Shown: positions 59,229 through 64,000 of the stretch, one piece after another
Layout of the letters: every line of letters starts with the position of its first letter
Numbering within the stretch: position 1 is the first letter of the stretch
DNA from: UBA8337 sp963932545
GTDB lineage: Bacteria > Pseudomonadota > Alphaproteobacteria > RS24
NCBI GenBank assembly: GCA_963932545.1
Contig: CAWVRH010000003.1
Coordinates: forward strand, 1-64,000
Direction of reading: 5' to 3'
DNA: 64,000 nt
Notes under the pieces: generated by a model
What the model was told of the DNA's origin: nothing
The model's input: only the letters and a program-made list of their open reading frames with translations
Databases searched by the model: none
Program-made: the position numbers and the translations under genes

Positions 59229-60233
59229 ATGACCGCACGGGTTCTTTCTGGCGTCCAGCCAACGGGCAATTTGCATCTGGGGAATTACCTCGGCGCGATC
59301 CGTAATTTTGTGGGTTTGCAAGAAACCCATGAGTGCCTGTATTGCGTGGTTGATATGCATGCCATCACCGTGTTTCAAGACCCAAAGGAACTGGCTGCCA
59401 ATACGCGCGAAGTAGCGGCCGCATTTATTGCCGCGGGCGTCGACCCGAAAAATCATATTGTGTTTAACCAAGCCCAAGTCTCCCAACATGCCGAGCTGGC
59501 CTGGGTGCTCAATTGCGTCTCGCGCATGGGCTGGCTAAACCGCATGACCCAGTTCAAAGAGAAGGCGGGCAAAGATCGCGAAAAAGCCTCCGTCGGGCTT
59601 TATGTCTATCCCAATTTAATGGCCGCCGATATTTTGCTGTATAAGGCCACGCATGTGCCGGTTGGCGAAGACCAGAAGCAGCATCTCGAATTGGCGCGCG
59701 ATATTGCGCAAAAATTTAACCATGACTTTAAAGCCGAAGGGTTTTTCCCCCAGCCAGAACCGCTCATTCAAGGGCCCGCCACCCGGGTGATGAGCCTGCG
59801 CGATGGCACAAAAAAAATGTCCAAATCAGATCCGTCCGATTTATCGCGCATCACCATGCTCGATGGCCCCGACGAGATTGCCAAGAAAATTCGCAAAGCC
59901 AAAACCGACACCCAAGCTCTGCCAGAGACCAAAGAGCAATTGGAAGGTCGCCCAGAAGCGGCCAATCTTTTGGGCATCTATGCAGCCCTTGCCGATGTGT
60001 CTTTGGGCGTGGCGATGGGTCAATTTGCGGGTTCGCAGTTTTCTAACTTGAAAGAGCAATTGGCCGAAGTGGCGATTGAAAAAATTGGCCCGATTGGCGA
60101 AGAAATGAAACGCCTCACGCAAGACCCCGCCACGGTAGACGCAATATTGGCCGATGGCGCCGAGCGCGCCCGCGCGATTGCCGAGCCGATTATGGCCGAA
60201 GTTCGCCAAAAAGTCGGCTTCTTGGGCAGCTAA
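59229..60233 (+). CDS. trpS: tryptophan-tRNA ligase
   Basis: About 334 residues from ATG 59229, with AGGAG upstream; a TTG at 59211 is the longer alternative. Class I synthetase with RVLSGVQPTGNLHLGNYLGAIRNF (HIGH as HLGN), VDMHAITV, VYPNLMAADILLYKATHVPVGEDQKQHLELARDIA and the KMSKS loop KKMSKSDPSDLSRI. Charges tRNA-Trp. Between murJ and the universal stress gene, as in other alphaproteobacteria. Confidence 0.97.
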   Translation: MTARVLSGVQPTGNLHLGNYLGAIRNFVGLQETHECLYCVVDMHAITVFQDPKELAANTREVAAAFIAAGVDPKNHIVFNQAQVSQHAELAWVLNCVSRMGWLNRMTQFKEKAGKDREKASVGLYVYPNLMAADILLYKATHVPVGEDQKQHLELARDIAQKFNHDFKAEGFFPQPEPLIQGPATRVMSLRDGTKKMSKSDPSDLSRITMLDGPDEIAKKIRKAKTDTQALPETKEQLEGRPEAANLLGIYAALADVSLGVAMGQFAGSQFSNLKEQLAEVAIEKIGPIGEEMKRLTQDPATVDAILADGAERARAIAEPIMAEVRQKVGFLGS

Positions 60234-60288
60234 GCTGTCGCATGCATTCTAGCTTGTTTTCCCAAAAGTAAACTGGCAGCATTGCTCT

Positions 60289-60765
60289 ATGGATATTAAT
60301 CGGCATTTACAGCGCAAATTTTTAGTCGTCGTGGACGGTTCTGCCGAAGGCCACGCGGCTTTGCGCTTTGCGGCGCGCCGGGCCCATGGCACGGGCGGCA
60401 AAGTCTCGCTCCTCTTGGTCATCGAGCCGGAAAGCCACGAGCATTGGCTCGGCGTCGGCTCCTTGATGAAAGAAGAGGCGCAAGCAGAAGCTGAAAAAAT
60501 ATTGGATGAATGCGCCAGCCTCGTCGAAATGTTGGGCGGAGAACGCCCCGCCACCCATGTTCGCCATGGCCTATTGGCCGAGGAAATTGGCACTTTGATT
60601 GAAGAGGACCGTACCATCTCGACCTTGGTTCTGGCGGCGGCCGTGGATAATAATGGCCCGGGCCCCTTGGTTTCTGCCATTGGTTCAGGCAAGTCAGGGT
60701 TTCATCTGCCGGTCACGATTGTGCCGGGTGATTTATCCGACAATGAAATTGATGGTCTAACTTAA
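60289..60765 (+). CDS. universal stress protein (UspA family)
   Basis: 158 residues, single UspA domain. KFLVVVDGSAEGHAALRFAARRA opens with the family DGS motif. HGLLAEEIGTLIEEDRTISTLVLAA and the near-C-terminal SGFHLPVTIVPG cover the nucleotide-binding side, but the typical GxxG...GS(V)S motif is replaced by AIGSGKSGF, so ATP binding is uncertain. The role is unknown. Weak ribosome binding site. In related genomes nfuA follows directly; here two genes are inserted. Confidence 0.9.
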   Translation: MDINRHLQRKFLVVVDGSAEGHAALRFAARRAHGTGGKVSLLLVIEPESHEHWLGVGSLMKEEAQAEAEKILDECASLVEMLGGERPATHVRHGLLAEEIGTLIEEDRTISTLVLAAAVDNNGPGPLVSAIGSGKSGFHLPVTIVPGDLSDNEIDGLT

Positions 60766-60784
60766 TCCCTGTAAGGAAACGCGT

Positions 60785-61714
60785 ATGTCTGTAAATGAAA
60801 TTATCACCGTCAAGGTGACGCTGATGGCAATTCCGGTGTTTTTCCTCGCCATCGCGTTGGAAATTTTGGCCGTTCGCTTCTTGCGCCAACGCGGGTCCTT
60901 GAACGCCAAGGATGATGGGGTCAGCATTTTTATGGGGCTTTTCTCCGTGGTAATTAATGGCACGGCCGCGTTTTTGACGCTTGGCATGTTGCTTTGGGCC
61001 CAGCAATATCAGGTCGTCGTTTTGCCAATAACTTTCGCTGTTCTGGTCGCCTGCTTTGTCTTGGATGACTTGCGCTATTATCTGCATCACCGCATTGCGC
61101 ATCGGTGTCGGTGGCCTTGGGCGATGCATATTATTCATCATTCGAGCCAGCGCTTCTCGCTCGCCGTGGCGCTTCGCCAAGGTTGGACAAAGCACTTTAC
61201 CGGCACGACGTTCTTGAAAGTCCCGCTGGTTCTCATTGGCTTTGACCCGCTTATGGTTATTTTTTGTGGCGCGCTGAATGCGATTTATCAGTTTTTTCTG
61301 CACACGGAAACCATCGATAAAATGCCGCGTTGGTTCGAAGCGACCTTCAACACGCCGTCTCACCACCGCGTTCACCATGGCAAGAACCCACAATATTTGG
61401 ACAGCAATTACGCAGGCACGCTGATTATTTGGGATAAGCTGTTTGGAACTTTTGCGGCGGAAGATGCCAACGACCGCCCTAATTATGGACTGGTAAAAGA
61501 TTTGGAGACCTATAATCCATTTCGCATTTTTGCCCATGAATACATCGGCATCGCCAAAGATGTCGTGACCCGCGGACTTAGTTTAAAGCAGCGCTTGCTT
61601 TATATCGTTGCGCCCCCTGGCTGGAGCCATGATGGCTCGCGCCTTAGCTCGGAAGACATTAAGCGCGCGGCCGGCGTGCTAGATTCGCCCGCTTCCGCAC
61701 CAGCTGGAGAATAG
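60785..61714 (+). CDS. sterol desaturase / fatty acid hydroxylase superfamily protein
   Basis: 309 residues with four or five membrane segments (about 12-32, 45-70, 78-98, 142-175). The di-iron histidine boxes are clear: YYLHHRIAHRCR, then MHIIHHSSQ, then SHHRVHHGKNPQYLD...NYAG. This places it in the fatty acid hydroxylase superfamily, which oxidises lipids in membranes. The substrate is unknown. AAGGAA precedes the ATG. It lies between the stress-protein gene and nfuA, where no such gene stands in many relatives, and is followed after 3 bp by a membrane protein gene. Confidence 0.9.
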   Translation: MSVNEIITVKVTLMAIPVFFLAIALEILAVRFLRQRGSLNAKDDGVSIFMGLFSVVINGTAAFLTLGMLLWAQQYQVVVLPITFAVLVACFVLDDLRYYLHHRIAHRCRWPWAMHIIHHSSQRFSLAVALRQGWTKHFTGTTFLKVPLVLIGFDPLMVIFCGALNAIYQFFLHTETIDKMPRWFEATFNTPSHHRVHHGKNPQYLDSNYAGTLIIWDKLFGTFAAEDANDRPNYGLVKDLETYNPFRIFAHEYIGIAKDVVTRGLSLKQRLLYIVAPPGWSHDGSRLSSEDIKRAAGVLDSPASAPAGE

Positions 61715-61717
61715 CGC

Positions 61718-62323
61718 ATGGCGCATTATGCGATTTCTGAACTTCTAATTGTTCTGGCAGCTCTTTGGGGCGCCAATCGTCTGGTCGCGCAAGACCGCGC
61801 GACAGCGGCCTTTGGGCTTTTGTTATTTGGCGCGGCGGCAGCCATTGGCGTCGTGCGTTTCCCTTTCGGCTTAATCGAGCCATGGGCCGATATGCACCGT
61901 TTCGCGGGCATGATGGGCGGTCTTTTGGCGATGATGGCCTTGGTTCACCAAATTGTGCGGTTTGAAACCGCGCGCCTAACGCCTGGCGCCCATATGGCGT
62001 TGGCGGCTTTGGGGTTGGGTCTGGCTTTGGCTATGCCCGAGCTTCGGGTGCCGCTATTCCTGCTTTGGTCGCTCGGCTTCATTTGGCTGGCGGCACGCCA
62101 TACACCGAAGCGCCATACACGGAAGCGCGAGGCATCGGCTTGGATAAAAGCGGGTGTGGCTGGTTTCATGTTGTTCAATGTCATCGTGTTTCGCCAATCG
62201 CCCTATCTCGATCCGGCCGTCAGCTGGCATATTTTTCATGTGCTGGTCGCTGTTTGGGTGGTCGGGGTAAGCTGGCTTTTGACATCTTCTGTAACAGGCA
62301 AAGCGGATGTTAAAAAAAGCTAG
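61718..62323 (+). CDS. unrecognised polytopic membrane protein
   Basis: 201 residues with about six hydrophobic segments (about 5-22, 30-46, 62-80, 90-110, 112-126, 146-165, 175-192). No family is recognised. GGAG lies 8 bases before the ATG and only 3 bp separate it from the desaturase-like gene, so they are probably cotranscribed and may act together. A basic loop between segments (about 127-142) is coded by a 15-bp duplication (RHTPKRHTRKR). Confidence 0.75.
   Translation: MAHYAISELLIVLAALWGANRLVAQDRATAAFGLLLFGAAAAIGVVRFPFGLIEPWADMHRFAGMMGGLLAMMALVHQIVRFETARLTPGAHMALAALGLGLALAMPELRVPLFLLWSLGFIWLAARHTPKRHTRKREASAWIKAGVAGFMLFNVIVFRQSPYLDPAVSWHIFHVLVAVWVVGVSWLLTSSVTGKADVKKS
62096..62125 (+). 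repeat. 15-bp tandem duplication in the membrane protein loop
   Basis: CGCCATACACCGAAG at 62096-62110 and CGCCATACACGGAAG at 62111-62125, one mismatch. In frame, coding for the duplicated RHT(P/R)KR loop. Confidence 0.85.
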
Positions 62324-62387
62324 CCCTCGTCTTTTGTGTTTAGATTGCCTATATAGACTACAGACCTAAAAAAAGGAATTTGGCGCC

Positions 62388-62942
62388 ATGTTTATTCAAA
62401 CGGAAGATACCCCTAATCCAGCCACGCTGAAATTTTTGCCTGGCCGCGAAGTTATGGGCGATAAGCCGCCGGCTGATTTCCCCAATGCAGATGCAGCGCA
62501 GGCCTCCCCTTTGGCGGCGGCTTTGTTTGCCATTGAAGATGTGAGCGCCGTGTTTTTTGGCGCGGACTTCATTGCTGTATCGAAATCGGGTGGTGAATGG
62601 CAGCATGTAAAAGCGGCTATTCTACAGGCGATTATGGAACATTTCGTCGCGGAAAAACCGCTTATGCTGAATGATGTTGCCACGGCCCAAGTAGAAGACG
62701 ATGGCGAAAATGGCGAAATTATTGCCGCTATTAAACAAATTCTCGACACGCGGGTTCGCCCTGCTGTCGCGCAAGATGGCGGCGATATTGTGTTTCATGG
62801 CTATGAAGATGGCGTGGTGAGCTTGCACATGCGCGGCGCCTGCGCGGGGTGCCCTTCTGCTTCGGCGACGCTGAAGCAGGGCGTGGAAAACCTTCTCAAA
62901 CACTTTATTCCTTCGGTTACGGAAGTGCGCGCCGTTATTTAA
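62388..62942 (+). CDS. NfuA/NifU-type iron-sulfur cluster carrier
   Basis: 184 residues with AAGGAA before the ATG. An N-terminal Scaffold (Nfu_N) domain (FIQTEDTPNPATLKFLPGREVM, AIEDVSAVFFGADFIAVSK) is followed by the NifU C-terminal domain with ILDTRVRPAVAQDGGDIVFHGYEDGVV and the CxxC motif RGACAGCPSASATLK that holds a bridging 4Fe-4S cluster. Delivers clusters to target proteins. Precedes a 26-codon frame and tsaB. Confidence 0.95.
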   Translation: MFIQTEDTPNPATLKFLPGREVMGDKPPADFPNADAAQASPLAAALFAIEDVSAVFFGADFIAVSKSGGEWQHVKAAILQAIMEHFVAEKPLMLNDVATAQVEDDGENGEIIAAIKQILDTRVRPAVAQDGGDIVFHGYEDGVVSLHMRGACAGCPSASATLKQGVENLLKHFIPSVTEVRAVI

Positions 62943-62955
62943 AGCAGGACGTTTT

Positions 62956-63036
62956 ATGAGCGATACCCTAGACAAATCAGGTCTTGATGTGGGGCCGCTT
63001 TCTGGCTTTGACGCGGCTGCCACGCTTGGCTTTTGA
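62956..63036 (+). CDS. 26-residue mini-ORF between nfuA and tsaB
   Basis: An ATG with AGGA 6 bases upstream opens a frame that ends in TGA two bases before the tsaB ATG. The peptide starts MSDTLDKSGLDVGPLSGFD and has no fold I recognise. tsaB has no obvious ribosome binding site of its own, so this frame may couple its translation. It could also be the broken start of a lost gene. Evidence is limited to the ribosome binding site and the tight spacing. Confidence 0.4.
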   Translation: MSDTLDKSGLDVGPLSGFDAAATLGF

Positions 63037-63038
63037 GG

Positions 63039-63776
63039 ATGCCTGCCAAATCATCTGATTTCCCGCTCATTCTCGCTTGCGATACAACGCAAGGGGCTTG
63101 TTCTGCCGCGCTCTATCGCGACACCCTAACTTCTGAACCTAGCGTTCTCGCCAGCGAGCTTTTGCCCATGACCAAAGGCCATGCAGAGGCCTTGATGCCA
63201 ATGTTGCAAAGGGTCTGTAAAAAAGCTAGGAAATCCATGCGCGAGATAGATCGCTTGGCAGTGACAAATGGGCCAGGCACATTTACCGGGGTTCGCGTGG
63301 GGCTGGCTGCCATGCGGGGACTTTCTTTGGCTTTGGCGATTCCGATAAAAGCCTATGGCACGCTAGAAGTTATGGCGCAGGCCAGCGGCGCGTCCGGCCC
63401 TCTCATTGTTGCGGTGGATGCGCGTCGCTCGGTTTTCTATGCGCAAAGTTTTGATACGCAAAAAAACCCCCTATCGCCCCCTCAAGCTCTCACGGGAGAG
63501 CAGGTTCTAGCGCTTGTTAAAGATGGCAAGGTAACCCTTCAAGGCAGTGGATCAAGTTTGCTGATGCCCGCCGCAAACAGTCGCTTTTCTGCCGAAAATG
63601 CGCCTGATTACCCGCAAGCTGAAGTGCTTGGCGCAATGGCGGCGGCAGATTTAGATTGGCCGACCTATGACGCCTTGGCCGCACCGCCCGAACCGCTTTA
63701 TTTGCGGGCGCCCGATGCGGTCTTGCCCAATCCAGATAAACTCCCAAGCCGCGCAAGGGCGTCGACCGAGACATGA
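63039..63776 (+). CDS. tsaB: tRNA threonylcarbamoyladenosine biosynthesis protein TsaB
   Basis: About 245 residues from ATG 63039. TsaB is the ASKHA-fold partner of TsaD in making t6A at position 37 of tRNAs. LILACDTTQGACSAALYRD is the usual start, LLPMTKGHAEALMPML holds the conserved KxHAE segment, and LAVTNGPGTFTGVRVGLAAMRGLSLAL the GPGSFTG(I/V)R signature. The C-terminal part is less conserved. Its stop overlaps the rimI ATG (ATGA), giving the common tsaB-rimI pair. Confidence 0.96.
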   Translation: MPAKSSDFPLILACDTTQGACSAALYRDTLTSEPSVLASELLPMTKGHAEALMPMLQRVCKKARKSMREIDRLAVTNGPGTFTGVRVGLAAMRGLSLALAIPIKAYGTLEVMAQASGASGPLIVAVDARRSVFYAQSFDTQKNPLSPPQALTGEQVLALVKDGKVTLQGSGSSLLMPAANSRFSAENAPDYPQAEVLGAMAAADLDWPTYDALAAPPEPLYLRAPDAVLPNPDKLPSRARASTET

Positions 63777-64000
63777 GTTTCGCCATTTCTCCGTTGCAAA
63801 ACGCTGCCCAGCTGGCCGAGCTACACCAGCAGGCTTTTGACCCTCAATTGGGGGCGTCATGGAACGAAGCGGCTTTTGCCGGACTTTTGCGGCAAAGCAC
63901 GGTGCAGGCTCTTGGCACAAAGGACGGCTTTATTTTACTGCAAAGGGTGGCAGACGAAGCCGAGGTTTTGACTTTGGCGGTGCATCCCAAAGCGCGTCGT
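63773..64000 (+). CDS. rimI: N-terminal part of ribosomal-protein-alanine acetyltransferase (RimI-like GNAT), cut by the window end
   Basis: 76 codons are present. LAELHQQAFDPQLGASWNEAAFAGLLRQ is the typical first helix of RimI-like GNAT enzymes, and EAEVLTLAVHPKARR is the strand leading to the acetyl-CoA pyrophosphate loop, which lies beyond the end. It follows tsaB with ATGA overlap, the normal neighbour. RimI acetylates the N-terminus of ribosomal protein S18. Confidence 0.88.
   Translation, partial: MSFAISPLQNAAQLAELHQQAFDPQLGASWNEAAFAGLLRQSTVQALGTKDGFILLQRVADEAEVLTLAVHPKARR

Noticed and set aside
1..64000. Defence island, biosynthetic cluster, prophage or insertion sequence
   Set aside because: No transposase, integrase, restriction, toxin-antitoxin or large synthase gene is found; nearly every frame is a housekeeping gene in a conserved order.

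Overview
The window is one contiguous stretch of alphaproteobacterial chromosome, moderately GC-rich and densely packed with housekeeping genes. The assignment rests on gene order known from many alphaproteobacteria: DUF3576-leuS-lptE-holA / parB-parA-rsmG-mnmG-mnmE / rho-hemJ-hemE / ppsR-maf-aroE-coaE-dnaQ / secB-fxsA-timA-smr / hisB-H-A-F-E-coaA / dnaJ-dnaK-grpE / rph-rdgB-hemW / lpoA-rsmI-yraN-gshB-comM / glnD-murJ-trpS-usp-nfuA-tsaB-rimI. I cannot place it below class level from sequence alone. I see no prophage, insertion sequence, CRISPR array, defence island or secondary-metabolite cluster.

The window very probably holds the replication origin. The 447-bp gap between hemE and ppsR (21849-22295) is the only long non-coding stretch. 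It matches the place of the origin in Caulobacter and Rickettsia (hemE / RP001-type gene), carries DnaA-box-like 9-mers, a run of TAG triplets like a DnaA-trio, AT-rich inverted repeats and a perfect hairpin. Genes from parB to hemE mostly point left and genes from ppsR to dnaQ point right, away from it. The parAB genes and two perfect parS sites (TGTTTCACGTGAAACA, one inside rsmG and one between mnmG and mnmE) lie 6.5-12 kb to its left.

Layout. 1-6 kb: end of a tRNA-Gly, a DUF3422 membrane protein, an AhpD-like protein, two hotdog thioesterases, an orphan OmpR-type regulator divergent from an L,D-transpeptidase-fold protein, YggS and a ThiE-like protein. 6-11 kb: translation and envelope genes (leuS, lptE) and the clamp-loader subunit holA. 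11-22 kb: chromosome segregation, tRNA modification, rho and haem genes up to the origin. 22-29 kb: ppsR, maf, aroE, coaE, dnaQ, then secB, fxsA, timA and smr. 29-33 kb: histidine operon and coaA. 33-36 kb: a PfkB kinase, nth, DUF2244, gpmA, dapB. 36-41 kb: the DnaK chaperone genes with two probable sigma-32 promoters and no hrcA. 41-50 kb: rph, rdgB, hemW, then lpoA divergent from rsmI-yraN-gshB, comM. 50-64 kb: maeB divergent from mutS, then glnD, murJ, trpS, usp, a two-gene insertion (sterol-desaturase-like protein plus membrane protein), nfuA, tsaB and the start of rimI.

The most unusual window-wide signal is a dozen or so perfect or near-perfect tandem duplications of 12-21 bp. They sit in disordered protein tails, at stop codons and between genes. 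One of them, 17 bp long, appears to have shifted the reading frame at the end of dnaQ. Two mini-ORFs that end two bases before the next gene's ATG (before hisE and before tsaB) are a second small oddity.
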